Shown: piece by piece, positions 1 to 9,300 of the stretch
Layout: each line of letters starts with the position of its first letter
How positions within the stretch are numbered: the first letter of the stretch is position 1
Source of the DNA: Salipiger mangrovisoli
GTDB lineage: Bacteria; Pseudomonadota; Alphaproteobacteria; Rhodobacterales; Rhodobacteraceae
NCBI RefSeq assembly: GCF_015223355.1
Contig: NZ_JADFFK010000002.1
Location: forward strand, 62,001 to 126,000
Direction of reading: 5' to 3'
Length of the DNA: 64,000 bases
Made by a program: the position numbers and the translations under genes
The notes under the pieces: model-generated
Seen by the model: only the letters and a program-made list of their open reading frames with translations
Databases searched by the model: none
What the model was told of the DNA's origin: nothing

Positions 1-1020
1 AAGACGCGCCAGCGAGATCCCCTCGCTCAGACGCAGACCCATCATGACAAATTCTGTCATGATGTCCTCGGAACCGAGCGGATCGAAAACGCTGTCGCCG
101 CGACCGGCCTCGGCCTTTTCGATCCAGGCGCCGGGCATTTTCCAGGCCTCGGTGGCATGACGTGTGCCGTTCACCGTGACACGGCCGTGCGCACCGGGAC
201 CGACGCCGACGTAATCTCCGCCGCGCCAGTAGACGAGATTGTGCCGCGACTGCGCGCCGGCCAAAGCGTGGTTCGACACTTCGTAAGGGGCATAGCCCGC
301 CTTCGCGGTGATCTCCTGCGTCGCAAGGAACATGTCGGCGGCAAGATCCTCGTCGGGCAGCTTCTTCATCTGGCCGCGCTGCGCGCGCTCCCAGAACATC
401 GTGCCTTCCTCGATCGTCAGCTGGTAGAGCGACAGGTGGTCGGCAGCGAGATCGAGCGCTTCGCGCAGCTCTGTTTCCCAGCCTTTCAGGGTCTGGTTCT
501 CGCGCGCGTAGATCAGGTCGAAGTTGACCCGCTCGAAGACCGACTTGGCGGTTTCCAGCGCGACGATCGCCTCATCCACGTCATGCAGTCGCCCGAGGCG
601 GCGCAGATCGTCCGGCCGCAGGCTCTGAATGCCCATGGAGACCCTGTTGACGCCCGCCTCGCGGAAGCCCTCGAACTTCGAGACCTCGACCGAGCGCGGG
701 TTCGCCTCCAGCGTGATCTCGATGTCATTGGCCCAGGTCCAATGTTCCTTGGCGGCGTCCAGAACGGCCTGAACCGTCGCCGGCTCCATCAAGGAGGGCG
801 TGCCGCCGCCGAAATAGATCGAATTGAGGATGCGTCCCGAGGTCAGCGCGCCGTAGCGGCGGACCTCGGAACCGAGTGCGTCTGCCCAGCGGGTCTGGTC
901 GATCGACCGGACGACATGGCTGTTGAAGTCGCAGTAGGGGCATTTGGCCTCGCAGAAAGGCCAATGCACGTAGAGGCCGAAGCCTCCTTCACGCCAGGTT
1001 TCAGACCCGGACTCAGGCAT
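1..1020 (-). CDS. hemW: Radical SAM protein HemW (coproporphyrinogen III oxidase-like), partial at the left edge
   Basis: The first 340 codons are visible and the C-terminus runs off the window. The protein reads MPESGSETW at its start and carries the radical-SAM cluster motif CEAKCPYCDF about 25 residues in, followed by the SAM-binding glycine motif FGGGTPS and the family motif VSMGIQSL. HemW is a relative of anaerobic HemN that delivers haem and binds a 4Fe-4S cluster; it is usually encoded beside rdgB and rph in alphaproteobacteria, as here. The ATG start (1018-1020) overlaps the stop of rdgB by eight bases, which supports the chosen start and translational coupling. Distinguishing HemW from true HemN rests on length and neighbourhood, not on an assay. 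Confidence 0.93.
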   Translation of the reverse strand, partial: MPESGSETWREGGFGLYVHWPFCEAKCPYCDFNSHVVRSIDQTRWADALGSEVRRYGALTSGRILNSIYFGGGTPSLMEPATVQAVLDAAKEHWTWANDIEITLEANPRSVEVSKFEGFREAGVNRVSMGIQSLRPDDLRRLGRLHDVDEAIVALETAKSVFERVNFDLIYARENQTLKGWETELREALDLAADHLSLYQLTIEEGTMFWERAQRGQMKKLPDEDLAADMFLATQEITAKAGYAPYEVSNHALAGAQSRHNLVYWRGGDYVGVGPGAHGRVTVNGTRHATEAWKMPGAWIEKAEAGRGDSVFDPLGSEDIMTEFVMMGLRLSEGISLARL

Positions 1021-1636
1021 CATCGCGGGCAAAGCAGCCCTGCACGAACTTGGCGAAGGCATCGGCGCGGTGGCTGATGCGGTTCTTTTCGTCGCTCGCC
1101 ATCTCGGCGAAGGTGATCTCATGGCCCTCGGGCTGGAAGATCGGGTCGTAGCCGTGGCCGTTGTCGCCGCGCATCGGCCAGACCACCTGGCCCTCCATCA
1201 CGCCGGGGAAGACGGCATCGGTGCCATCGGGCCAGGCAAGGACGAGCGTGCAGTTGAACCGCGCGGTCCAAGGCTGTGCAGAGCCGGTCTTCAGCAGCGC
1301 GTCGTGGGTCTTGCCCATGGCCATGACGAAGTCCCGACCATTGGGCGTTTCGGCCCAATCGGCGGTGTAGACACCGGGAGCGCCGTCGAGCGCATCGACC
1401 GAGATGCCGCTGTCGTCGGCGAGCGCCGGCAGGCCGGTGGCCTTGGCAGCGGCATGCGCCTTGATGCGGGCGTTCTCGACAAAGGTGGTGCCGGTTTCCG
1501 CAGGCTCGGGAAGGTTCATCTCCTTCGCGCCCACGACCTCGACCCCGTAGGGTGCGAGCAGCTCGGTGATCTCCTCGAGCTTGCCCGCGTTATGGGTCGC
1601 GACGAGCAGCTTCTTGTCGCTGAAGATCCGGCTCAT
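1013..1636 (-). CDS. rdgB: XTP/dITP diphosphatase (non-canonical purine NTP pyrophosphatase)
   Basis: This 207-residue protein is a full-length Ham1/RdgB enzyme. It hydrolyses ITP, dITP and XTP to the monophosphate and keeps deaminated purines out of DNA and RNA. The substrate-binding start THNAGKLEE (residues 14-22), the metal/base motif [19 protein letters not shown] (about 72-90) and the C-terminal SHRADAF motif are all present. The ATG at 1634-1636 overlaps the rph stop as ATGA, and its own stop overlaps the hemW start, so rph-rdgB-hemW is one minus-strand operon. Confidence 0.97.
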   Translation of the reverse strand: MSRIFSDKKLLVATHNAGKLEEITELLAPYGVEVVGAKEMNLPEPAETGTTFVENARIKAHAAAKATGLPALADDSGISVDALDGAPGVYTADWAETPNGRDFVMAMGKTHDALLKTGSAQPWTARFNCTLVLAWPDGTDAVFPGVMEGQVVWPMRGDNGHGYDPIFQPEGHEITFAEMASDEKNRISHRADAFAKFVQGCFARDDA

Positions 1637-2343
1637 TTGCAGGCCGCCAGCTGCGCTTCGACCAGTTGCGAGACGCCCGCCTCGGCAAGGTCCATCAGCT
1701 TGTTCATCTGGTCACGGCTGAAGGTCGCGCCCTCGGCGGACATCTGAACTTCGATCAGCTGGCCGTCGCCGCGCAGGATGAAGTTGCCGTCGACGCCGGC
1801 TTCGCTGTCCTCGGCATAGTCGAGGTCCAGCACCGGCTGACCGGCGTAGATGCCGCAGCTCACCGCCGCGACCGGGGTCAGAGGGTCGGTGGTGATGGCG
1901 CCGGTCTTCATCAGCTTGTTCACGGCAAGGCGCAGCGCGACCCAACCGCCGGTGATCGAGGCGCAGCGGGTGCCGCCGTCGGCCTGGATCACGTCGCAGT
2001 CGATGGTGATCTGGCGCTCGCCGAGCGCGACGCGGTCAACACCGGCGCGGAGCGAACGGCCGATCAGCCGCTGGATCTCGACGGTGCGGCCGCCCTGCTT
2101 GCCGGTGGTTGCCTCGCGGCGCATGCGCGAGCCGGTGGAGCGCGGCAGCATGCCGTATTCCGCGGTCACCCAGCCAAGGCCGCTGCCCTTCACGAAGGGC
2201 GGCACGCGGTCCTCGAGCGTGGCGGTGCACAGCACGTGGGTGTCGCCCATCTTGATCAGGCAGGAGCCTTCGGCATGTTTCGTGACGCCCGTTTCGATTG
2301 AAACGCTGCGCATATCGCTTAGATTTCGTCCAGAAGGTCTCAT
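1633..2343 (-). CDS. rph: Ribonuclease PH
   Basis: The 236-residue protein is a phosphorolytic 3'-to-5' exoribonuclease that trims tRNA 3' ends. It begins MRPSGR and shows the family signatures [35 protein letters not shown] and [13 protein letters not shown], the last two contributing the phosphate and active-site pocket. Length matches the family. It is the first gene of the rph-rdgB-hemW operon and diverges from hrcA across about 110 bases. On the minus strand TTGCGA (2393-2398) lies 17 bases upstream of TATCCC (2370-2375), a plausible but unproven vegetative promoter. Confidence 0.97.
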   Translation of the reverse strand: MRPSGRNLSDMRSVSIETGVTKHAEGSCLIKMGDTHVLCTATLEDRVPPFVKGSGLGWVTAEYGMLPRSTGSRMRREATTGKQGGRTVEIQRLIGRSLRAGVDRVALGERQITIDCDVIQADGGTRCASITGGWVALRLAVNKLMKTGAITTDPLTPVAAVSCGIYAGQPVLDLDYAEDSEAGVDGNFILRGDGQLIEVQMSAEGATFSRDQMNKLMDLAEAGVSQLVEAQLAACK

Positions 2344-2457
2344 GAGTGCCTCTCTTCTCGGTTGCTGCCGGGATACTGGGGCTGATGCTGTCTCGCAACC
2401 CCGATTGACGGCTGCGAAGGGGGGCCTTTAATGACCCTGAACAGCCGGAGTTTGTGC

Positions 2458-3522
2458 ATGAAAGAGGGTAGCCGTCTTCTCGAAGAGATGAACGATCGCT
2501 CGCGCGAGGTGTTCCGCCGCGTGGTTGAATCCTATCTCGAGACGGGTGAGCCGGTGGGTTCCCGCACCCTGACGCGCAGCCTGTCCGAGAAGGTCTCGGC
2601 CGCGACGATCCGCAACGTGATGCAGGATCTCGAGTACCTCGGGCTGCTCGACAGCCCGCATGTCTCGGCCGGGCGCGTGCCCACGCAGGTCGGCCTGCGG
2701 ATGTTCGTCGACGGGCTGCTGGAGGTCCGCGACCTTGACAGTTCCGATCGGCAGGCGCTGGACGCCACCACCGCGCAGGGCGGCGACGACATGGGCGGGC
2801 TTCTCGACCGGGTCGGCGCCGCGCTTTCGGGGGTAACCCACGGGGCATCCTTGGTTCTGACCCCCAAGCACGAGGCCCCGGTCAAACATATCGAGTTCGT
2901 CTCGCTCGGCCACGACCGGGCGCTGGTGGTGCTGGTCTTTGCCGATGGCAGCGTCGAGAACCGGCTGTTCCGCCCGCCCGCCGGGCAGACCCCCAGCTCG
3001 ATGCGCGAGGCGGCGAATTTCCTCAACGCGCTGATCGAGGGAAAGACCCTGTCGGAGCTGCGCGGCGAGATCACCCGCCAGATCGCGACCCGCCGGCAGG
3101 AGATCGACACGCTGGCGGCGGATCTCATCGAGACGGGCATGGCCGCCTGGGAGAAGGATGCCGACAATTCCGCCCGGCTGATCGTGCGCGGCACCTCGAA
3201 TCTGCTGGGTCAGGACGGTGAGACCGAGGAGCTGGATCGCATCCGGTCGCTGTTTGACGACCTCGAACGCAAGCGGGATATCGCCGAGTTCCTCCAGCTG
3301 GCCGAGAGCGGCGACGGGGTCCGAATTTTTATCGGCTCCGAGAACAAACTTTTCTCACTTTCGGGTTCCTCTCTGGTGGTCTCTCCATATATGAACGCGG
3401 ATCGAAAGATAATCGGTGCGGTCGGGGTCATCGGACCCACGCGGCTCAACTACGGGCGGATCGTACCCATCGTGGACTACACGGCACAGCTGGTCGGCAG
3501 GCTGATTGCCGAGCGGAGCTAG
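2458..3522 (+). CDS. hrcA: Heat-inducible transcription repressor HrcA
   Basis: HrcA represses groESL-type heat-shock genes by binding CIRCE operators. The N-terminal winged helix is recognisable (NDRSREVFRRVVESYLETG, then SAATIRNVMQDLEYLGLL), followed by the GAF-like dimerisation domain, with the typical C-terminal IGAVGVIGPTRLNYGRIVPIVDY divided over residues 325-347. I chose ATG 2458, which has a CCGGAG ribosome-binding site and gives 354 residues; an in-frame ATG at 2431 would add nine residues and also has a purine-rich leader. grpE follows after nine bases, so the two are co-transcribed. No CIRCE inverted repeat was seen upstream, so autoregulation is not evident from the sequence. Confidence 0.95.
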   Translation: MKEGSRLLEEMNDRSREVFRRVVESYLETGEPVGSRTLTRSLSEKVSAATIRNVMQDLEYLGLLDSPHVSAGRVPTQVGLRMFVDGLLEVRDLDSSDRQALDATTAQGGDDMGGLLDRVGAALSGVTHGASLVLTPKHEAPVKHIEFVSLGHDRALVVLVFADGSVENRLFRPPAGQTPSSMREAANFLNALIEGKTLSELRGEITRQIATRRQEIDTLAADLIETGMAAWEKDADNSARLIVRGTSNLLGQDGETEELDRIRSLFDDLERKRDIAEFLQLAESGDGVRIFIGSENKLFSLSGSSLVVSPYMNADRKIIGAVGVIGPTRLNYGRIVPIVDYTAQLVGRLIAERS

Positions 3523-3531
3523 AGGTTAGAC

Positions 3532-4086
3532 ATGGCAGACGCGAAGAAAGACGAATTCCTCGACGACATCGAGGCGGCAGAGGCAGAGGCTTTCGCCGAC
3601 GAGATGGAAGAGATCGACAACGAGGCGATCGAACTCGACTCGCTGCGCGCCGAGCGCGACGAGTACAAGGACCGCTTCATGCGGGCGCTGGCCGATGCCG
3701 AGAACGCCCGCAAGCGTGCCGACAAGGATCGCCGCGAGGCGCAGCAGTACGGCGGCTCGAAGCTCGCCCGTGACCTGCTGCCGGTTTATGACAACCTGAG
3801 CCGCGCGCTGAACGCGGCGCGTGACGCCGAGGCGGGCGAGGCGCTGATCGAGGGTGTGGAGCTGACCCTGCGCGAGCTGACCAATGTCTTCTCGCGCCAT
3901 GGCATGACCACCATCAAGCCCGAGGTCGGCGACAAGTTCGACCCCAAGCAGCACGAGGCGATGTTCGAGGCCCCGGTGCCCGGCACCAAGGCCGGCGAGA
4001 TCATCCAGGTCTCGGCCGAGGGCTTCATGCTCTACGACCGCCTGCTGCGTCCGGCACAGGTCGGCGTCAGCTCGATGCCGGGCTGA
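3532..4086 (+). CDS. grpE: GrpE nucleotide-exchange factor for DnaK
   Basis: GrpE releases ADP from DnaK in the Hsp70 cycle. The 184-residue protein has an acidic, coiled-coil N-terminus rich in Glu/Asp (residues 1-50), the helix segment RALADAENARKRADKDR, and the beta-domain signature HEAMFEAPVPGTKAGEI with a terminal LLRPAQVGVS. It lies nine bases after hrcA, a common pairing, and ends at a strong hairpin terminator. The dnaK-dnaJ partners are not in the window. Confidence 0.97.
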   Translation: MADAKKDEFLDDIEAAEAEAFADEMEEIDNEAIELDSLRAERDEYKDRFMRALADAENARKRADKDRREAQQYGGSKLARDLLPVYDNLSRALNAARDAEAGEALIEGVELTLRELTNVFSRHGMTTIKPEVGDKFDPKQHEAMFEAPVPGTKAGEIIQVSAEGFMLYDRLLRPAQVGVSSMPG

Positions 4087-4107
4087 TCTCGTCAGGGATA
4101 GTCACGG

Positions 4108-4138
4108 AAAACCCCCGGTCGAAGGACCGGGGGTTTTT
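4108..4138 (+). terminator. Intrinsic terminator after grpE
   Basis: A nine-base GC stem (4112-4120 with 4125-4133) closed by a GAAG loop is flanked by A and T runs. The T run follows on the plus strand, ending the hrcA-grpE transcript. The flanking A run lets it work weakly for mutS on the minus strand too. Confidence 0.9.
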
Positions 4139-4150
4139 CTTTGGGCAACA

Positions 4151-4201
4151 GCGGGTTTGGTTTCACGTGAATCCAAACCCGCCGGATGGATTCACGTGAA
4201 A
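4151..4201. repeat. Overlapping inverted repeats forming mutually exclusive hairpins
   Basis: A perfect 14-base inverted repeat pairs 4161-4174 with 4188-4201. A second perfect ten-base repeat pairs GCGGGTTTGG (4151-4160) with CCAAACCCGC (4173-4182), which lies largely in the loop of the first. The two hairpins cannot form together. On the minus strand they follow the mutS stop and could act as a transcript end; in double-stranded DNA the arms are the two parS-like sites. Confidence 0.75.
4159..4174. promoter_or_regulatory. parS-like ParB-binding site 1
   Basis: GGTTTCACGTGAATCC matches 13 of 16 positions of the broadly conserved bacterial parS consensus TGTTTCACGTGAAACA, including the whole TTTCACGTGAA core. 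It lies in the grpE-mutS intergenic space. ParB binding is inferred from the match only. Confidence 0.62.
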
Positions 4202-4203
4202 CC
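4188..4203. promoter_or_regulatory. parS-like ParB-binding site 2
   Basis: GGATTCACGTGAAACC matches 13 of 16 parS positions and is the mirror-image partner of site 1, fourteen bases away. The two sites share the core TTCACGTGAA and lie just after the mutS stop codon. Confidence 0.62.
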
Positions 4204-4206
4204 CTC

Positions 4207-6846
4207 CTAGCCCTTCAGCAGAGCCTTCAGATCGTAAAGCGCCTGAAGTGCCTCGCGCGGGGTCATCTCGTCAGGGAGCAAGGTTTCGAGCCGTTCTTCC
4301 ACGACCGAAGGCCCCTTTTTCACCTGAACCGGCTCGGGTTTCGCCGCCGCCGAGAAGAGCGGCAGGTCGTCGATCAGCGCCTTGGGCGAGGTCCGGCCGC
4401 GCTCGCCCTCTTCCAGTGCGCTCAGCACGTCGCGGGCACGGGCGATGACGGCGGGCGGCAGGCCGGCAAGCTGCGCAACCTGCACGCCGTAGGAGCGGTC
4501 GGCGGCGCCCTCGCGCACCTCGTGCAGGAAGATCACCTCGCCCTCCCACTCCTTCACCGCGACGGTGGCATTGCCGACGCCCTCGAGCTTGGCGGCAAGC
4601 TGGGTCATCTCGTGGTAGTGCGTGGCAAAAAGCGCGCGCACGCGGTTGACGCCGTGCAGGTGCTCGAGCGTGGCCCAGGCGATCGACAGGCCGTCATAGG
4701 TGGCGGTGCCACGGCCGATCTCGTCGAGGATCACCAGCGCCCGATCGTCGGCCTGGTTGAGGATGGCGGCGGTCTCGACCATCTCGACCATGAAGGTCGA
4801 GCGCCCGCGCGCCAGGTCGTCCGAGGCACCGACGCGGCTGAAGATCTGGCTGACCACGCCCAGATGCGCACGGTCGGCGGGCACGTAGGAGCCCATCTGC
4901 GCCAGCAAGGCAATCAGCGCGTTCTGCCGCAGGTAAGTTGACTTACCGGCCATGTTCGGGCCGGTCAGCAGGGTCACCGCCGCGCCCTCGCCATGGGCAT
5001 TCAGCGCGCAGTCATTGGCGATGAAGGGCGCGCCGCCCTGTTGCTGAAGCGCGCGTTCCACCACCGGGTGACGTCCGGCCTCGATCTCGAAGGCGCGGCT
5101 GCCGTCGACCTGCGGGCGGGCCCATTTCTGTGCCTTGGCCAAATCGGCAAGACCAAGCGCCACGTCGACCTCGGCCAGCGACAGCCCGGTCTCGGACACC
5201 TGCGGCGCGCGCGCGAGGATGGCGCCTTTCAGGCTTTCGTAGAGCCGCTTCTCGATTTCCAGCGCCTCGTTGCCGGCGTTCAGGATGCGGGTCTCCAGCT
5301 CGGTCAGCTCGACCGTGGTGAAGCGCACCTGGTTGGCGGTGGTCTGGCGGTGGATGAAGGTCTCGTTCAGCGGCGGAGACATCATCTTCTCGGCGTGGGT
5401 CGCGGTGGTCTCGATGAAGTAGCCCAGCACGTTGTTGTGTTTGATCTTCATCGAGGTGACGCCGCTCATCTCGACGTATTTCGCCTGCATCGAGGCGATC
5501 ACCCCGCGGCCCTGGTCGCGCAGCGTGCGCGCCTCGTCGAGCGCCGCATCGTAGCCCGGCGCGATGAAGCCGCCGTCGCGCACCATCAGCGGCGGCTCGG
5601 CGACCAGCGCGGCCTCGAGCAGCGCGATAAGCTCGTCGTGGCCGGTCAGTGTTTCACGTGCATCAGCCAGAAGCGGCGGCAATTCGGCCCTATCGAGGGT
5701 CTGAGCGATCTCCTCGGCCTGTGCCAGCGCGTTGCGCACTGCGGCCAGGTCGCGCGGCCCGCCACGGTCGAGACCGAGCCGCGACAGCGCGCGGTCGAGA
5801 TCGGGCACCTTGCGCAGGCTGTCGCGCAGAAGCTTGGCCTCGGCGCTCTCCATCGCCCAGTCCAGAGCCTGAAGCCGGGCTTCGATCACCTCTAGATTGC
5901 GCGAAGGGGACGAAACTCGCCTCTCAAGCAGGCGCGCACCGCCGGGCGTCACCGTCCGGTCGATCACCGACAGCAGCGAGCCGGCGCGCCCGCCGTTCAT
6001 CGAATGCGTCAGCTCGAGGTTGCGGCGGGTGGCGGCGTCGATCTGCAACAGGTTCGAGACCGCATCGCGTTGCGGCGGGCGGAGCAGGGGCAGGCGGCCC
6101 TTTTGGGTGATGTCGAGATAGTCGACCAGCGCGCCGAGGGCCGAGAGCTCGGGCCGCTCGAAGGCCCCGAAGCCCGAGAGCGTCTGCACGGCAAAGAGCC
6201 GTTTCAGTCTCTCTTCCGCGCCGGTGGAGTCAAAGGAGGCCGCGCCCAGCACGGTGGGGTAGATGCCAAGATCGCTCAGCACCGGGCGCAACTCTTCGTC
6301 GGTGCTGTCGGAGACCAGAACCTCCGAGGGCGCGAGCCGCGCCAGTTCGGCACCGATGCGGGCGCGGTTCAGCGGCATGACGTGCAGCGCGCCGGTGGAA
6401 ATGTCGGTCCAGGCCAGCGCCCAGTCGTCCCGAATTCGGCCCAAAGCGGCAAGGTAGTTGTGGCGGCGGGCTTCCAGCAGTGACTCCTCGGTGAGGGTGC
6501 CGGGGGTCACCAGCCGCACCACGTCGCGTTTCACCACCGACTTGTGCCCGCGCTTCTTCGCCTCGGCCGGGCTTTCCAGCTGCTCGCCCACGGCGACGCG
6601 GAAGCCCTTGCGGATCAGCGTCAGCAGGTAGCCCTCGGCCGCGTGCACCGGCACGCCGCACATCGGGATGTCGTCGCCCGCGTGCTTGCCGCGCTTGGTC
6701 AGCGCGATATCCAGCGCCTCGGACGCCGCCACCGCGTCGTCGAAGAACATCTCGTAGAAGTCGCCCATCCGGTAGAACAGGAGCGCGTCCGGATACTGCG
6801 CCTTGATCTCAAGATATTGCGCCATCATCGGCGTGACTGCCGTCAT
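4207..6846 (-). CDS. mutS: DNA mismatch repair protein MutS
   Basis: MutS recognises base mismatches and small loops and recruits MutL. The 879-residue protein has the mismatch-wedge motif GDFYEMFF near residue 30 (the Phe-x-Glu pair), connector and lever domains, and the ABC-type ATPase with Walker [10 protein letters not shown] near residue 627, Walker [14 protein letters not shown] and the FATHYHE motif. Length is typical. It stands alone on the minus strand, diverging from maeB. A parS-like palindrome (5650-5665) lies inside its coding sequence near residue 396. Confidence 0.98.
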   Translation of the reverse strand: MTAVTPMMAQYLEIKAQYPDALLFYRMGDFYEMFFDDAVAASEALDIALTKRGKHAGDDIPMCGVPVHAAEGYLLTLIRKGFRVAVGEQLESPAEAKKRGHKSVVKRDVVRLVTPGTLTEESLLEARRHNYLAALGRIRDDWALAWTDISTGALHVMPLNRARIGAELARLAPSEVLVSDSTDEELRPVLSDLGIYPTVLGAASFDSTGAEERLKRLFAVQTLSGFGAFERPELSALGALVDYLDITQKGRLPLLRPPQRDAVSNLLQIDAATRRNLELTHSMNGGRAGSLLSVIDRTVTPGGARLLERRVSSPSRNLEVIEARLQALDWAMESAEAKLLRDSLRKVPDLDRALSRLGLDRGGPRDLAAVRNALAQAEEIAQTLDRAELPPLLADARETLTGHDELIALLEAALVAEPPLMVRDGGFIAPGYDAALDEARTLRDQGRGVIASMQAKYVEMSGVTSMKIKHNNVLGYFIETTATHAEKMMSPPLNETFIHRQTTANQVRFTTVELTELETRILNAGNEALEIEKRLYESLKGAILARAPQVSETGLSLAEVDVALGLADLAKAQKWARPQVDGSRAFEIEAGRHPVVERALQQQGGAPFIANDCALNAHGEGAAVTLLTGPNMAGKSTYLRQNALIALLAQMGSYVPADRAHLGVVSQIFSRVGASDDLARGRSTFMVEMVETAAILNQADDRALVILDEIGRGTATYDGLSIAWATLEHLHGVNRVRALFATHYHEMTQLAAKLEGVGNATVAVKEWEGEVIFLHEVREGAADRSYGVQVAQLAGLPPAVIARARDVLSALEEGERGRTSPKALIDDLPLFSAAAKPEPVQVKKGPSVVEERLETLLPDEMTPREALQALYDLKALLKG
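5650..5665. promoter_or_regulatory. parS-like ParB-binding site 3, inside mutS
   Basis: TGTTTCACGTGCATCA matches 14 of 16 positions of the parS consensus, the best of the three sites. It is embedded in the mutS reading frame; parS sites inside genes are well known. With the pair at 4.16-4.20 kb it makes three sites in 1.5 kb. Confidence 0.65.
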
Positions 6847-6918
6847 CTAGTCCCCCAGTGCTGCTTGGCGCAGACATACCAAAGCGCGCGGGGGCGGTGA
6901 AAGGCGAAATGCGCCCAG

Positions 6919-6947
6919 TTGAGCCACGCCTTCCCCTGCGCTAAGAC
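6919..6947 (+). promoter_or_regulatory. Putative promoter of maeB
   Basis: TTGAGC (6919-6924) and TAAGAC (6942-6947) are separated by 17 bases, about 30 bases upstream of the maeB start. The match is moderate and only sequence-based. Confidence 0.4.
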
Positions 6948-6979
6948 AAACGCCGCTCATACCGGAGGAACGCAGGCCA

Positions 6980-9235
6980 ATGACAAAAACAAAATTCACC
7001 CGTGAAGAGGCGCTTGCCTTCCACCTTGATCCGACCCCCGGCAAGTGGGAGGTCCAGGCGACGGTCCCGATGACCACGCAGCGCGACCTGAGCCTTGCCT
7101 ATTCCCCGGGTGTTGCGGTTCCCTGCGAGGAAATCGCCGCCAACCCCGAGCTGGCCTATGACTACACGAACAAGGGCAACCTGGTCGCGGTGATCTCGAA
7201 CGGCACCGCGGTTCTGGGTCTCGGCAACCTCGGTGCGCTGGGCGGCAAGCCTGTGATGGAGGGCAAGTCGGTCCTCTTCAAGCGGTTCGCCGACGTGAAC
7301 TCGGTCGACATCGAGCTCGACACCGAGGACCCCGAGGAATTCATCAAGGCCTGCAAGCTGATGGGGCCGACCTTCGGCGGCATCAACCTCGAGGACATCA
7401 AGGCGCCCGAATGCTTCATCATCGAGCAGCGCCTCAAGGAAGAGATGGACATCCCGGTCTTCCACGACGACCAGCACGGCACCGCGGTGATCTGCGCCGC
7501 GGGCCTGATGAACGCGCTGCACCTCTCGGGCAAGAAGATCGAAGACGTGAAGATCGTGCTCAACGGCGCGGGCGCGGCGGGCATCGCCTGCCTCGAGCTG
7601 CTGAAGTCGATGGGGGCCAAGCATGACAACTGCATCATGTGCGACACCAAGGGCGTGATCTACCAGGGCCGCACCGAGGGCATGAACCAGTGGAAGTCGG
7701 CGCATGCCGCCAACACCAAGCTGCGCACCCTCGACGAGGCGATGGTCGGCGCCGATGTCTTCCTCGGCGTCTCGGCCAAGGGTGCGGTCACGCAGGACAT
7801 GGTCAAGAGCATGGCCGACAACCCGGTGATCTTCGCCATGGCGAACCCCGATCCCGAGATCACCCCGGAAGAGGCCCATGAGGTGCGTGTCGACGCCATC
7901 GTCGCCACCGGCCGCTCGGACTATCCGAACCAGGTTAACAACGTTCTTGGCTTCCCGTACCTGTTCCGCGGCGCGCTCGACATCCACGCCCGGGCGATCA
8001 ACGACGAGATGAAGATCGCCTGCGCCCGCGCGCTGGCCGAGCTCGCGCGCGAAGACGTGCCCGACGAGGTGGCGGTGGCCTACGGCAAGTCGCTGACCTT
8101 CGGCCGCGACTACATCATCCCCACGCCCTTCGACCCGAGGCTCATCCACCGAATCCCGCCCGCCGTGGCGCGCGCCGGCATGGACACCGGCGCCGCGCGC
8201 CGCCCGATCATCGACATGGAGGCCTACGAGGCCGGGCTTCGCGGCCGCATGGACCCCACCGCCGCGGTGCTGCGGGGCATCAACAGCCGCGCCCGCGCCG
8301 CGCAGTCGCGGATGATCTTCGCCGAGGGTGACGATCCCCGCGTGCTGCGCGCCGCGGTCATGTACCAGCGCAACGGCTTCGGCAAGGCGATCGTCGTGGG
8401 CCGCGAGGCCGACGTGAAGGAGAAGCTCGAGGCCAGCGGACTCGGTGACGCGGTGCGCGAGATCAAGGTGGTCAACGCCGCCAATACCGCGCATCTCGAG
8501 ACCTACAAGGAGTTCCTCTACCAGCGCCTGCAGCGCAAGGGCTACGACCGCCAGGACGTGCACCGTCTGGCAGCGCGCGACCGCCACGTCTTCGCCTCGC
8601 TGATGCTGGCGCATGGCCATGGCGACGGGCTGATCACCGGCGCGACGCGCAAGTCGGCGCATGTGCTCGAGGCGATCAACCATGTCTATGACGCCGATGC
8701 CGAGCATGGGGTCGCCGGGGTCACCGCGCTGCTGCACAAGGGCCGCATCGTGCTGATCAGCGACACGCTGGTGCAGGAATGGCCCGAGGCGGAGGATCTC
8801 GCGAACATCGCCGAGCGCGCCGCGGGCGTCGCCCGCCACCTCGGCCTGGAGCCGCGCGTCGCCTTCGTGTCCTTCTCGACCTTCGGCTACCCGGTGTCGG
8901 AGCGGGCCTCGAAGATGCACCGCGCACCGAAGATTCTCGACGCGCGCGGGGTCGATTTCGAGTACGAGGGAGAGATGACGGTCGACGTGGCGCTGAACCG
9001 CAAGGCGCAGGAAAACTATCCGTTCCAGCGGCTGACCGGCCCGGCCAACGTGCTGGTGGTCCCGGCGCGCCACTCGGCCTCGATCTCGGTCAAGCTGATG
9101 CAGGAAATGGCCGGCGCCACGGTGATCGGCCCGATCCTCGCCGGCATCGACAGCTCGATCCAGATCTGCTCGACGACGATGACCGCCAATGACATTCTCA
9201 ACATGGCGGTTCTGGCGGCCTGCAAGGTCGGCTGA
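6980..9235 (+). CDS. maeB: NADP-dependent malic enzyme with C-terminal phosphotransacetylase-like domain
   Basis: This 751-residue protein is the hybrid MaeB type: it decarboxylates malate to pyruvate with NADP, and the inactive acetyl-phosphate-transferase-like domain usually serves regulation by acetyl-CoA. The malic domain (about 1-430) shows SLAYSPGVAVPCEEIA, VFHDDQHGTAVI and the Rossmann motif LNGAGAAGIACLE; the C-terminal half (about 440-751) has the PTA motifs HGHGDGLITGAT and the terminal NDILNMAV. It is preceded by GGAGG and a plausible promoter, and a hairpin follows the stop. The downstream sugar kinase may be read through. Confidence 0.96.
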   Translation: MTKTKFTREEALAFHLDPTPGKWEVQATVPMTTQRDLSLAYSPGVAVPCEEIAANPELAYDYTNKGNLVAVISNGTAVLGLGNLGALGGKPVMEGKSVLFKRFADVNSVDIELDTEDPEEFIKACKLMGPTFGGINLEDIKAPECFIIEQRLKEEMDIPVFHDDQHGTAVICAAGLMNALHLSGKKIEDVKIVLNGAGAAGIACLELLKSMGAKHDNCIMCDTKGVIYQGRTEGMNQWKSAHAANTKLRTLDEAMVGADVFLGVSAKGAVTQDMVKSMADNPVIFAMANPDPEITPEEAHEVRVDAIVATGRSDYPNQVNNVLGFPYLFRGALDIHARAINDEMKIACARALAELAREDVPDEVAVAYGKSLTFGRDYIIPTPFDPRLIHRIPPAVARAGMDTGAARRPIIDMEAYEAGLRGRMDPTAAVLRGINSRARAAQSRMIFAEGDDPRVLRAAVMYQRNGFGKAIVVGREADVKEKLEASGLGDAVREIKVVNAANTAHLETYKEFLYQRLQRKGYDRQDVHRLAARDRHVFASLMLAHGHGDGLITGATRKSAHVLEAINHVYDADAEHGVAGVTALLHKGRIVLISDTLVQEWPEAEDLANIAERAAGVARHLGLEPRVAFVSFSTFGYPVSERASKMHRAPKILDARGVDFEYEGEMTVDVALNRKAQENYPFQRLTGPANVLVVPARHSASISVKLMQEMAGATVIGPILAGIDSSIQICSTTMTANDILNMAVLAACKVG

Positions 9236-9246
9236 CCCGGCCCCGC

Positions 9247-9276
9247 GCCTGCCGGCAAGCTCCGGCAGGCGTATTT
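9247..9276 (+). terminator. Hairpin after maeB
   Basis: GCCTGCCGG (9247-9255) pairs with CCGGCAGGC (9262-9270) across a six-base loop, followed by GTATTT. The T tract is short, so termination may be partial. Confidence 0.5.
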
Positions 9277-9292
9277 ACCGGAACAATGAAAG
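9260..9292 (+). repeat. Dispersed intergenic repeat, copy 1
   Basis: CTCCGGCAGGCGTATTT followed by GAACAATGAAAGG matches copies near 38.8, 41.96, 55.4 and 58.85 kb. It sits between maeB and the sugar-kinase gene, and its ATGAAAGG end overlaps a false upstream start codon of that gene. Confidence 0.6.
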
Positions 9293-9300
9293 GCGCGCGC

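Noticed and set aside
2344-2457. CIRCE operator in front of hrcA
   Set aside because: No TTAGCACTC-N9-GAGTGCTAA inverted repeat is present.
6941-9073. 710-codon minus-strand frame opposite maeB
   Set aside because: Fully overlaps the confidently identified malic enzyme and lacks any recognisable domain.
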